Below the pieces are notes generated by a model that had not been told where the DNA came from, did no database searches, and saw only the letters and a program-made list of their open reading frames with translations. 64,000 nt of DNA, from contig NZ_CP054836.1 in NCBI RefSeq assembly GCF_013358405.1, forward strand, positions 2,852,001-2,916,000, given 5' to 3'. Source of the stretch: Oricola thermophila (lineage in GTDB: Bacteria > Pseudomonadota > Alphaproteobacteria > Rhizobiales > Rhizobiaceae). Each line of letters begins with the position of its first letter. The stretch's first letter is position 1. The translations under genes and the position numbers were made by a program. Shown in pieces: positions 49,850 through 57,880 of the stretch.

Positions 49850-50320
49850 ATGCGAGCCGTATCCATGGCTGTTTCGAGACGACATCACGGCCGATCCCCG
49901 TCACCCCGGCATTGCCGGGCGCAACAGGGCGGGCGATACCGCCGCAACCTTCCGGGCCTCGCGCTCGCCGTCGCAGCCTGCGCGGGCATGGCTTCCGGCG
50001 CGCTAGCGCAATCGCAGGTGCAGATCCTGTGCGAGGCGCGGATCGAGCGGGCGGGCGACATGCTGGACATCCACGGATGGGTGCAGACGGACCAGCCGGC
50101 GACGGTCGACTACACGATGACGGTCACGACCATCGCGGCGGCCAATATCGGATCCACGGCGCAACGCGGCACCATCTCGCTCGACCCGAACACGCCGCAG
50201 CGCACATCGCAGGTCACGGTGAACGTCACCGAGGACGGCTTCTACGAGGCCGAACTGGACGCCCGGGAGCGCCTCACCGGAAACAGCTGCAGCTCGAAAG
50301 CGACGAGCCAGGGCCAGTAG
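49850..50320 (+). CDS. csgH: Curli-like fibre chaperone CsgH
   Basis: 156 residues. Basic N-terminus, hydrophobic segment (LALAVAACAGMASGALAQ) as signal peptide, then an immunoglobulin-like beta-sandwich domain of about 100 residues (VQILCEARIERAGDMLDIHGWVQTDQPATVDYTMTVTTI ... TVNVTEDGFYEAELDARERL) with two cysteines. Alphaproteobacterial CsgH is a structural counterpart of enteric CsgC, a periplasmic inhibitor of premature amyloid formation. The start may be the next ATG 15 bases on, which gives a shorter leader. Confidence 0.8.
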   Translation: MRAVSMAVSRRHHGRSPSPRHCRAQQGGRYRRNLPGLALAVAACAGMASGALAQSQVQILCEARIERAGDMLDIHGWVQTDQPATVDYTMTVTTIAAANIGSTAQRGTISLDPNTPQRTSQVTVNVTEDGFYEAELDARERLTGNSCSSKATSQGQ

Positions 50321-50332
50321 CGGAGGAACAGA

Positions 50333-50896
50333 ATGCGCATTCGCCAATTCACACGCCCGGCGGCGACCGCCCTTCTCGGCGGCACGCTTCTCATCGCCGG
50401 TGCGCCCGCGCGTGCCGACGACCCGGAATTCGACCCCGGCGGAATCCATATCGGCCAGATCGGCCAGCAGGCGGCCCCCGCACCGCGCGACCGCGTGCCG
50501 ATCGAACAGGAATACGCACCGCATATCGACGGCCGCGTCTCGCGGATGCTGGGCATCGCGGAGCGGCTGTCCGAGACGACGGTCGTGCAGAGAGGCGACG
50601 GCAACATGGCGGCCAGCAGCACAAGGGGCCCCAACAACGTGACCGGGCAGTTCCAGATCGGTTCCTTCAACCTTTCGGAGATCGGCGTCGCCGGCTTCAA
50701 CAACAAGGTCGTCACCATGCAGAACGGCAACCGGAACGCGTCCGAACTCGAGATCATCGGCGGCAACAAGACAGTCTATCATTTCCAGATCGGGGACACC
50801 CAGCGCGTGAAGGAAATCTACCGGGGCAACAGCCGGGAAAAGCTGCTCATCATCGATGCGGGCCGGAAGGGGGCCTATGTCGCGCGGATGAAGTGA
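50333..50896 (+). CDS. Second curlin-repeat protein (possible minor subunit/nucleator)
   Basis: 187 residues with signal peptide ending APARA. Residues 30-75 are non-repetitive, proline-rich; the C-terminal two thirds contain four to five curlin-like repeats (VVQRGDGNMAASSTRGPNN, GQFQIGSFNLSEIGVAGFNN, TMQNGNRNASELEIIGGN, HFQIGDTQRVKEIYRGN) and end in a basic tail (DAGRKGAYVARMK). A basic final repeat is a known feature of the E. coli CsgB nucleator, which makes that role likely here. Thirteen bases after csgH and directly before csgF. Confidence 0.78.
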   Translation: MRIRQFTRPAATALLGGTLLIAGAPARADDPEFDPGGIHIGQIGQQAAPAPRDRVPIEQEYAPHIDGRVSRMLGIAERLSETTVVQRGDGNMAASSTRGPNNVTGQFQIGSFNLSEIGVAGFNNKVVTMQNGNRNASELEIIGGNKTVYHFQIGDTQRVKEIYRGNSREKLLIIDAGRKGAYVARMK

Positions 50897-50927
50897 CGGC
50901 CGGCGGGCCAAGACCAGGGAGGGCAGA

Positions 50928-51332
50928 ATGCTCAGGACACTTGCAACCATGGCCGCGGCGCTGCTCGCCGGCACGGCGGCGGCCAGCGAACTGGTTTACG
51001 AGCCGGTCAACCCGTCCTTCGGCGGCGACCCGCTCAATTCCTCACATCTCTTCCAGGGCGCCGAAATCGCCAACACGTTCGAGGACAGCAGCCTCGACAG
51101 CCTGTTCGAGGAGCCGACGGCGGCCGACGAGTTCGCCGCGGCGCTGCAGAGCGCGCTGATCGGAGGCGCGGCATCGCAGATCACCGACGCGATCTTCAAC
51201 GACGGCGCCCCGCCCTCCGGCACCTTCTCGCTGGACGGCGCGACGGTGTCCTACAACACGGTCGGCGGCAATGTCGTGATCACCATAAGCGACGGCATCT
51301 CGACCAGCACGTTGACCGTGCCGGTTCCGTAA
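50928..51332 (+). CDS. csgF: Curli assembly protein CsgF
   Basis: 134 residues with a cleaved signal peptide (MLRTLATMAAALLAGTAAA). The mature N-terminus SELVYEPVNPSFGGDPLNSSHLFQGA is the CsgG-binding segment that inserts in the pore in E. coli; the C-terminal part (SGTFSLDGATVSYNTVGGNVVITISDG) matches the CsgF end. CsgF couples secretion to nucleation at the cell surface. CsgE, the usual gating partner, is not found in this window. Confidence 0.9.
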   Translation: MLRTLATMAAALLAGTAAASELVYEPVNPSFGGDPLNSSHLFQGAEIANTFEDSSLDSLFEEPTAADEFAAALQSALIGGAASQITDAIFNDGAPPSGTFSLDGATVSYNTVGGNVVITISDGISTSTLTVPVP

Positions 51333-51364
51333 CCGCGCCGGCAGGTTTCGAAAAGGATCGCTTC

Positions 51365-52210
51365 ATGACATCGCCGTGCTTGCGTCTCTGCTTCCTCGCG
51401 CTGCCGATCCTCCTGGCGGCCTGCGCGACCACCAACGAGCCCCTGATCTCCGCCCCGGCGAAGATCATAGAACCGACGGCCGCCACCTCGCTGGTCAACG
51501 AGCTCCCGCCACCATCGGAGCCGATCTTCGTCGCGGTCTACGAGTTCCCCGACCTGACCGGCCAGTACAAGCCGGGAAGCAAGTTCGCGGAATATTCCAA
51601 GGCCGTGACGCAGGGCGCGGACGCAATCCTGGTCGACGTGCTGCAGAATGCCGGGCACGGCAAATGGTTCGAGGTCGTCGAGCGGCGCGGGCTGACGAAC
51701 ATACTGAAGGAGCGCCAGCTGATCAGCGCGACGCGCCAGCAGTTCCTCGGCAACAACGCCGAACCGCTGCCTCCACTCAACTTCGCGGGCATGCTGATCG
51801 AGGGCGGCATCGTCGCCTACGAGAGCAACGTGACGACCGGCGGGCTGGGCGCCAAGTATCTCGGCATCGGTGGCGACACGCAGTTCCGTACCGACGTGGT
51901 GACGGTCAACCTGCGCGCGGTCAGCGTGCAGACCGGCAAGGTGCTGCGCTCGGTGACGACGACGAAGCGGCTCTATTCGACGGCGCTGCGCGGATCGGTG
52001 TTCAAATATGTCGGCCTGAACGAGCTACTGGAGCTGGAGGCCGGCGTGACGCAGAACCAGCCTGCGCAGTTGGCCGTTCGCGAAGCCATAGAATATGCGG
52101 TCTACGCACTGATCCTGGAAGGCGTCGAGCACGGGCTCTGGCAGTTCGCCGACCCGCAGGAAGGCGAAAGACTTCTCGCGACCTACCGGACAAGACAGGC
52201 GACGGCGTAA
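51365..52210 (+). CDS. csgG: Curli secretion channel lipoprotein CsgG
   Basis: 281-residue outer-membrane lipoprotein forming the curlin export pore. Lipobox LLAACATT (Cys about residue 20), the periplasmic/channel core IFVAVYEFPDLTGQYKPG, WFEVVERRGLTNILKERQLI, GGIVAYESNVTTGGLGAKYLGIGG, TVNLRAVSVQTGKVLRSVTTTKRLYS, and AVREAIEYAVYALILEG. AAAAGGATC precedes the ATG. Thirty-two bases after csgF; followed by a terminator-like hairpin. Confidence 0.95.
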   Translation: MTSPCLRLCFLALPILLAACATTNEPLISAPAKIIEPTAATSLVNELPPPSEPIFVAVYEFPDLTGQYKPGSKFAEYSKAVTQGADAILVDVLQNAGHGKWFEVVERRGLTNILKERQLISATRQQFLGNNAEPLPPLNFAGMLIEGGIVAYESNVTTGGLGAKYLGIGGDTQFRTDVVTVNLRAVSVQTGKVLRSVTTTKRLYSTALRGSVFKYVGLNELLELEAGVTQNQPAQLAVREAIEYAVYALILEGVEHGLWQFADPQEGERLLATYRTRQATA

Positions 52211-52264
52211 CCACCGGTACAACGGCCGAAAATGCCCGATTCGCCGCCGATGCAGCGGGCAACT

Positions 52265-52296
52265 CCCGTGATGCGTGTGCCAAACACGCATCCGGG
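52265..52296 (+). terminator. Hairpin after csgG
   Basis: GATGCGTG/CACGCATC arms with a 7-base loop, extended by CCCG/CGGG across one unpaired T, followed by a moderately T-rich stretch. It separates the csg genes from the FecR gene and would reduce or end read-through. Confidence 0.6.
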
Positions 52297-52360
52297 ATTC
52301 AGCATTTCTTTGGAAAATCAAGATAACAGGCATGAAATTGCAACCCTACGGAGCATTGTC

Positions 52361-53263
52361 ATGCGCCCCCATCGCATCGCCTGCGCCCTTTTCATGCTTG
52401 TCGCGGCGATCGCTGCGGAACCGACGCTGGCTGCCGAATGGGTCGCCGCTCGCGTCATGCAACCTGCAGAATACTCCACCGACGGCGGCAACTGGATCGA
52501 CCTGGAACGCGGCATGGACGTGCCGAACGCCGCCTGGATCCGGACGGGAAGCCGCGGGCGCGTTCAGCTGGAACGCGACGAGGACACGATCCTCGTCATG
52601 CCGAACACCATGATGGTCGCGTACAAGACCGACCGCCGCGGCAGGCGGCACGCGATCCGGCAGAAGTACGGACGCATCCGTCTCGACCTCGAGAAGCGGA
52701 ACTACGATCACATGACCGTACGCACGCAGTTCATGGCGGCGGTCGTCAAGGGAACGCGCTTTACCGTATGGACGAATCCGTTCCGCTCCGTCGTCTCGGT
52801 CTCCCGCGGGCTTGTCGAGGTGCGCGACACGCGTACCGGATCGAAAGCCAGCGTCGGCGCAGGCGGCAGGGCGGAAGTCGAAAAGGATGCCGGCCGCGGC
52901 ATCGGGCTTTCTCTGGGCAGCAAGCGCGTCGGCACCGTCGGCGGGAAGCAGGGCGCCAGCGCCGGCAGCGCCGGTGGCGGCAAGGGCACGAGTGCCAGCG
53001 CGAGCGTGGGCGGCGGCAACGGCGTCAATGCCAGCGCAAGCGTCGGCGGTGGCAACGGTGTCAATGCCGGCGCCAGTGTCGGCGGCGGTAGTGGTGTCAA
53101 TGCCAGCGCAAGCGTCGGCGGCGGCAACGGTGTCAATGCCGGTGCCAGTGTCGGAGGCGACGGCGGTGTCAGTGTGGGCATCGGTGTGGGCGGCGGCAAC
53201 GGCGTCAGCGTCAATGTCGGCATCGGCGGCGGCGGCCTGGGCATCGGCATAGGCGGGAAATAG
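52361..53263 (+). CDS. FecR-domain protein with glycine-rich repeat tail
   Basis: 300 residues. Signal peptide ending EPTLAA, a FecR-type domain at about residues 30-150 (GNWIDLERGMDVPNAAWIRTGSRGRVQLERDEDTILVMPN ... AAVVKGTRFTVWTN ... VSVSRGLVEVRD), and from residue 205 a tail of near-identical 12-residue units (ASASVGGGNGVN, AGASVGGGNGVN). The FecR domain here is the periplasmic sensor-like or surface-layer type rather than an anti-sigma partner: there is no sigma-factor gene next to it and no membrane anchor. The tail could be secreted, structural or sugar-binding. Placed between csgG and a CHASE2 gene, 20 bases before the latter. Confidence 0.82.
   Translation: MRPHRIACALFMLVAAIAAEPTLAAEWVAARVMQPAEYSTDGGNWIDLERGMDVPNAAWIRTGSRGRVQLERDEDTILVMPNTMMVAYKTDRRGRRHAIRQKYGRIRLDLEKRNYDHMTVRTQFMAAVVKGTRFTVWTNPFRSVVSVSRGLVEVRDTRTGSKASVGAGGRAEVEKDAGRGIGLSLGSKRVGTVGGKQGASAGSAGGGKGTSASASVGGGNGVNASASVGGGNGVNAGASVGGGSGVNASASVGGGNGVNAGASVGGDGGVSVGIGVGGGNGVSVNVGIGGGGLGIGIGGK
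52992..53230 (+). repeat. In-frame 36-bp tandem repeat within the FecR-domain gene
   Basis: Six to seven units of about 36 bases encode [AS]xASVGGGNGVN; units differ mostly at third positions and Asn/Ser/Asp codons. Being in frame and GC-rich, the copy number could vary by slippage or recombination without disrupting the gene. Confidence 0.75.
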
Positions 53264-53283
53264 CGGCGGGGGCATGCCCTGCC

Positions 53284-56094
53284 ATGAAGCAGGATACGCG
53301 AAATAGGACACTTCTCGGCGCGAGCCTGCTCGCGCTGCTCCTGTTCGCCCAGTCGGCGGGCTGGCTGGCGCCGCTGAACCGGTACCTGTCGGACCACCGC
53401 TACGTCTTCGGCGACCGTCCGGTTTCCGGCGAGATCGTGTTCGTGGCGATCGACAAGCGCAGCCTGGACGAGATCGGCGTATGGCCATGGCCGCGCAGCC
53501 TGCACGGTGAACTGACCGACCGGCTGATCGAGGCCGGGGTGAGCGAGATCGTTTTCGACATCGACTTCTCCACGCCCTCGTCAGCCGAGGAAGACGCAGC
53601 CTTCGCTGCAGCGATCGAGCGGGCTGGCGGCACCGTGGTGCTGCCGGCATTCCTGCAACGCGCGTCAGCCGACTCCGCGAATCCGGGAATCGAACTCTCC
53701 GAACCCATTCCGGAACTGGCACGCAACGCCTGGCTTGCCTCGGTAAACGTGTTCCCCGACAGCGACGGCATGGTGCGCCGCTTCCCCAACGGGTTCATGA
53801 CGGACGGCAGCTTCATCGCCTCCGTTCCCGCGACACTGGCCCGAATGCCGGACCCGCACGAGGACGACGAAGTGCGGATCGATTTCGGCATCGACGCATC
53901 CGGCATTCCCGCCATGAGTGCCGCCGACATTCTCGGAGGTCGCGCGGACGCGCGGCTGCTGCAAGGCCGATCGGTGATCGTCGGTGCTCTCGCCACGGAA
54001 CTGCGCGACTTCTACTCCGTGCCAAGGCACGGCGTCGTAGCAGGATCGGTGCTGCAGATCCTGGCCGCCGAGACCCTGATGGCTGGCCGGGATCTCGTCG
54101 GACTCGACGGGACGATGGTGGCAGTCGGCACGAGCGGGCTTCTGCTGCTCGTCCTGCTCGCCGCGGGCCTGTCCCAGAAAACCAGGATTGCGCCCGCCCT
54201 GATCGCCCTCGCCGCGCTGGCGGAGACGGGCGCGACAATTCTCTACGTGCGTAACGGCATCATCGTGCCGACCGCCTTCATCCACATCGCCACGGCGGCG
54301 ATCCTGGCGCTGCGCTGGATGACGATGACCGATTTCTTCCGCGACCTGCTTCGCGAGGCAACCGCCAAGGCCCGGATGAACCGGAAGGTGCTCCAGCAGG
54401 TGGTGCGCGAGAATTTCGACGCAATCATCATCGCGGACGGCGCGGGGAACGTGCGGCAAGTCAACCCGGCAGCACGCGCGATCTTCGATATCGCCGAATC
54501 CGCGGCGGGCGACGGCGCGACGATCCCGGACATCCTGCCCCGCCCGATCGCGGAAGAAGTCGACCTCGCCATAGCCGATATCAGGAGCGAGGGGTCCCAC
54601 GCGACCGAGCTACGGACGGCCCGCCTCGCCCGGGAGGGCGGCATGCCGTGCGCGATCGAATACACGATCGGCGTGTCCCTGCTCGCAGGCCGGGATGCCT
54701 CCGAAACGCCGGAGGATGCGGCAATCGTCGTCTGCCTGACCGCGCGCGACATTTCCGAGCGGATCAGCTACGAGGAGAGACTGCGCTGGATGTCGGACAA
54801 TGACGACATGACCGGCCTGGCGCGACGCCACGCCTTCGTCGCCCGGACGGAGGATGCGCTTGCCGGATCCGGAAAATGCGCCGTGGCGGCGTTCAACCTG
54901 CACCGCTTCAAGACGGTGAACATGGCGCTCGGACGGGAGACCGGAAACGCGCTGCTGCGGGAGGTTGCCGAACGGATCGCGCCCGACGGCGGCCTGATCG
55001 CCGCGGCAGCGCGCCTGGGCGGCGACACCTTCGCGGTGCTCCTGGAGGGGCTCGGCGAGGAGGAGGAAGCCCGGGCGGCATGCGAGGCCATCTGCGCGGC
55101 GCTGATGCGTCCCTACAGTATCGAGCAGGGCTCGGCGCAGGTGGGCGTACAGGCCGGACTGACCGTGCACGACACGCGCCGAGACGGGGCGACCAGCGGC
55201 GAGACGCTACTCGACCACGCGGAAATGGCGCTCGACGAGTCGCGGATGGTCCACGGATCGCACATCGTGCTCTATGACAGGCCCCTGGCGGACCAGCGCC
55301 GGCGCAGCAGAATCATCGAACGGGACCTGTGGCAGGCGCTGGATCGCGGCGAGTTCCACCTGCGCTACCAGCCGAAGGTGAACCTCGCAAACGGGAGTCC
55401 GACCGGTGCCGAGGCATTGATGCGCTGGCACCACCCGGAGCTGGGCGATGTCTCGCCGGCGGACTTCATCGCCATTGCCGAGGCGAACGGCTCCATCGAG
55501 ACACTGGGACGCTGGGCGCTGGAGACGGCATGCCGCGAAGCGGCCACATGGCCCGAGCCGCTCGGCGTCTCGGTCAACATCGCACCGCAGCAGTTCTGCT
55601 CCGGCAACATCGCTTCGGACGTGGAATCCGCGCTGGCCGCCTCCGGCCTTCGCCCGGGGCGCCTGACACTGGAACTGGTCGAAAGCGAGATGCTCGAATC
55701 CGACGCGACCGTGCTCCGGCGTGTCGAATCCCTCAAGCGGCTCGGCGTGCGCCTGTCGCTCGACGATTTCGGCACCGGCTATTCCAGCGTCGGCTACCTG
55801 TCGCGGCTGCGCTTCGACGAGATCAAGATCGACCGGCAGTTCACCACCAATCTCGGTACCGACCCCGGCGCCCAGGGCATCATCCGCTCCGTGGTCGTGC
55901 TCGCGGAGACGTTCGACATGAAGATCGTCAGCGAGGGAATCGAGACGCCCGAACAGGCGCTGTTCCTGCGGCTGGCGGGCTGCCAGGAAGGACAGGGATT
56001 TCTCTATTCCGAGCCGCTGACTTCGGCGGAGTTCCGCGCGCGTTTCGCCGGCACCGGGGACTCCGGCCGCCCCCCGTCCACAGCACGGGCCTGA
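53284..56094 (+). CDS. CHASE2-PAS-GGDEF-EAL signalling protein
   Basis: 936 residues. Helix at 9-27, a periplasmic CHASE2 sensor (DRPVSGEIVFVAIDKRSLDEIGVWPWPR ... IVFDIDFSTPSSAEEDAAFA; about 35-270), three more helices (about 278-345), a PAS domain (about 370-485), a GGDEF domain whose signature is GGDTF (residues 579-583) and an EAL domain with AEALMRWHHP (EAL at 710-712), LSLDDFGTGYSS and KIDRQF. The altered GGDEF motif suggests no diguanylate cyclase activity; the intact EAL suggests c-di-GMP hydrolysis, perhaps allosterically tuned. Twenty bases after the FecR gene, so the two are probably cotranscribed, next to a curli locus whose expression c-di-GMP usually promotes. Confidence 0.9.
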   Translation: MKQDTRNRTLLGASLLALLLFAQSAGWLAPLNRYLSDHRYVFGDRPVSGEIVFVAIDKRSLDEIGVWPWPRSLHGELTDRLIEAGVSEIVFDIDFSTPSSAEEDAAFAAAIERAGGTVVLPAFLQRASADSANPGIELSEPIPELARNAWLASVNVFPDSDGMVRRFPNGFMTDGSFIASVPATLARMPDPHEDDEVRIDFGIDASGIPAMSAADILGGRADARLLQGRSVIVGALATELRDFYSVPRHGVVAGSVLQILAAETLMAGRDLVGLDGTMVAVGTSGLLLLVLLAAGLSQKTRIAPALIALAALAETGATILYVRNGIIVPTAFIHIATAAILALRWMTMTDFFRDLLREATAKARMNRKVLQQVVRENFDAIIIADGAGNVRQVNPAARAIFDIAESAAGDGATIPDILPRPIAEEVDLAIADIRSEGSHATELRTARLAREGGMPCAIEYTIGVSLLAGRDASETPEDAAIVVCLTARDISERISYEERLRWMSDNDDMTGLARRHAFVARTEDALAGSGKCAVAAFNLHRFKTVNMALGRETGNALLREVAERIAPDGGLIAAAARLGGDTFAVLLEGLGEEEEARAACEAICAALMRPYSIEQGSAQVGVQAGLTVHDTRRDGATSGETLLDHAEMALDESRMVHGSHIVLYDRPLADQRRRSRIIERDLWQALDRGEFHLRYQPKVNLANGSPTGAEALMRWHHPELGDVSPADFIAIAEANGSIETLGRWALETACREAATWPEPLGVSVNIAPQQFCSGNIASDVESALAASGLRPGRLTLELVESEMLESDATVLRRVESLKRLGVRLSLDDFGTGYSSVGYLSRLRFDEIKIDRQFTTNLGTDPGAQGIIRSVVVLAETFDMKIVSEGIETPEQALFLRLAGCQEGQGFLYSEPLTSAEFRARFAGTGDSGRPPSTARA

Positions 56095-56152
56095 CTCCGC
56101 CGCTTCCGCCGAAACAGAATCGTTCTTCGCGACGCATTGCGACACTTGATAG

Positions 56153-56169
56153 ATAAGCATGCTTATAAT
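56153..56169. promoter_or_regulatory. Palindromic operator overlapping a -10 element before marR
   Basis: ATAAGCATGCTTAT is a perfect 14-bp palindrome at 56153-56166; TATAAT at 56164-56169 overlaps its right end. This is the classic layout for MarR-type autorepression. If the -10 is used, transcription would begin around or after the first ATG. Confidence 0.65.
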
Positions 56170-56171
56170 AT

Positions 56172-56657
56172 ATGGCGCTCATGAATGACGACCTCCGCAA
56201 CAGCCTGGGCTTCCTGCTGCACAATGCCGCCCGCCAGCTGCGCAAGCGCTTCGAGGCGCGCGGCGCCGAGTACGGGCTTTCGTCGGCGCAGTGGCGGGTG
56301 CTGGTGTTCCTCATCAAGGGGAATATCTCGGCACAGGCGCGGCTGGCCGAGCTGCTCGAGATCGAGCCGATCAGTGTCTCGCGGCTGATCGACCGGATGG
56401 AGGAAGCCGGCTGGGTGGAACGACACCCCGACCCGGCCGACCGGCGCGTAAGGCTGCTCCAACCGACAGCAAAGGCGCGCGCCGTGTTCGACGAGGTGAG
56501 AACCATGGCGGCGGATGTCTACGACCAGGCATTCGCCGGAATGACGGAAGAGCAGCGTACCGCGCTCATCGCGGGCCTGCAGACGATTTGCGACAACCTG
56601 TCGGACGACGAGACGGTCTGCAACAGGATGAAGAAGGACACGGACAGCGGATCATGA
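56172..56657 (+). CDS. MarR-family repressor of an EmrAB-type efflux operon
   Basis: 161 residues with a winged helix-turn-helix: SSAQWRVLVFLIKGNISAQARLAELLEIEPISVSRLIDRMEEAGWVERHPDPADRRVRLLQPTAKA, flanked by dimerisation helices. Presumably represses itself and the downstream export genes until a toxic compound binds. The ATG at 56172 lies so close to the -10 element that the second ATG (56181) may be the real start on a leaderless or nearly leaderless message. Its stop overlaps the next start by four bases. Confidence 0.88.
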   Translation: MALMNDDLRNSLGFLLHNAARQLRKRFEARGAEYGLSSAQWRVLVFLIKGNISAQARLAELLEIEPISVSRLIDRMEEAGWVERHPDPADRRVRLLQPTAKARAVFDEVRTMAADVYDQAFAGMTEEQRTALIAGLQTICDNLSDDETVCNRMKKDTDSGS

Positions 56658-57790
56658 ACGCGATCACGGAAACCGACGAGAAAACGGCCACCCCCTCCGG
56701 CAACGCATGGGACAGGCAGGAGGAAGCCGAGCGAAAGAAGCGCGGGTCGCTGCGCAAGGTGCTGATGCTGGCGCTGCCGCTCGCGCTCGTCGCCGGCGGC
56801 GCCTACGCCTGGGCAACGGGCGGACGCTACCAGGAAACCGAAAACGCCTACCTGCAACAGGCCAAGGTGACCATCGCGGCGGAAGCCTCCGGGCGGGTGG
56901 TGGAAAGCCATGTCAGCGAGAACGGCCAGGTGAGAAAGGGCGACGTGCTGTTCGTCATCGATCCGGAACCCTACCGCATCGCGCTCGACCAGGCGGAAGC
57001 GGCGCTTGCCGCGGCGCGGATCAATGTCGGGCAGCTTCGCGCCGCCTACAGCCAGGCCGTCGCCCAGCGGCGGGCCGCGGCCAATGACGTCGCCTATTAC
57101 GAGAGCGAACTCGATCGCCGGAACACGCTGGCGACGAAGGGCATCGCGACCAAGGCGGAACTCGACGAGACGACGCGAAACCTGACGCGAGCGCGCGACC
57201 AGCTCGCAGCAGCGGAAGAGGCGGTGAGCGGCGCGCTCGCCGCGCTCGGCGGCGATCCGGACATCGAGACCGATGCGCACCCGGCGGTCAGGGCGGCGCT
57301 GGCCGCGCGCGACAAGGCCGCGCTCGACCTCGAGCACACGACCGTCACCGCGCCCGCCGACGGCGTGGTCACGCAGGCCGCATCCTTCCAGGTCGGCCAG
57401 CTGGTGGCCGCCGGGACGCCGTTGTTCTCGCTGGTCGAGAACGGCGAAAGCTGGGTGGAGGCCAATTTCAAGGAAACGCAGCTGACCAACATGAAGCCGG
57501 GACAGGAAGCCGAGATCCGCTTCGACACCTTCCCCGGTCGGCCGGTCAGGGCCACGGTGGAAAGCATCGGCGCCGGCACCGGCGCGGAGTTCTCGCTGAT
57601 CCCCGCGCAGAACGCGACCGGCAACTGGGTCAAGGTCACGCAGCGCATCCCGGTGCGCCTGCGGATCGAGGACGCCGCCTTCGCCGCGGCACTGCGCACC
57701 GGCATGAGCGCGTCCGTGGAGGTCGACACCGGGGTGGCCCGCGGCCTGCCGGCCCTCCCCGGCATGACAACAGCGAAGGCCGCCGAGTAG
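56654..57790 (+). CDS. emrA: EmrA/HlyD-type membrane fusion protein
   Basis: 378-residue periplasmic adaptor. Cytoplasmic acidic/basic leader, one membrane anchor (LMLALPLALVAGGAYAWATG), lipoyl-like and alpha-hairpin segments (VTIAAEASGRVVESHVSENGQVRKGDVLFVIDPEPYRIALDQAEAAL ... coiled-coil of 100 residues ... TVTAPADGVVTQAASFQVGQLV) and a beta-barrel end (ESWVEANFKETQLTNMKPGQEAEIRFD). Works with EmrB to pass drugs across the periplasm to an outer-membrane channel. Begins at the ATG overlapping the marR stop. Confidence 0.9.
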   Translation: MNAITETDEKTATPSGNAWDRQEEAERKKRGSLRKVLMLALPLALVAGGAYAWATGGRYQETENAYLQQAKVTIAAEASGRVVESHVSENGQVRKGDVLFVIDPEPYRIALDQAEAALAAARINVGQLRAAYSQAVAQRRAAANDVAYYESELDRRNTLATKGIATKAELDETTRNLTRARDQLAAAEEAVSGALAALGGDPDIETDAHPAVRAALAARDKAALDLEHTTVTAPADGVVTQAASFQVGQLVAAGTPLFSLVENGESWVEANFKETQLTNMKPGQEAEIRFDTFPGRPVRATVESIGAGTGAEFSLIPAQNATGNWVKVTQRIPVRLRIEDAAFAAALRTGMSASVEVDTGVARGLPALPGMTTAKAAE

Positions 57791-57880
57791 GCCGGCCCGA
57801 CACCCTTTCCGGTTCGCCCGCTTTCCCCGCCCACCCCCTCACGGAAAGCGGGCGGGCCGGAAAACCCCACTGGCACGACG

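Noticed and set aside
52976..53240. Regular short DNA repeats considered as a CRISPR array
   Set aside because: Units are contiguous, in frame, code for a 12-residue repeat and have no unique spacers; no cas genes nearby.
52346..53722. Minus-strand frame opposite the FecR gene rich in Ala/Asp repeats
   Set aside because: The repeats are only the complement of the in-frame 36-bp units of the FecR gene.
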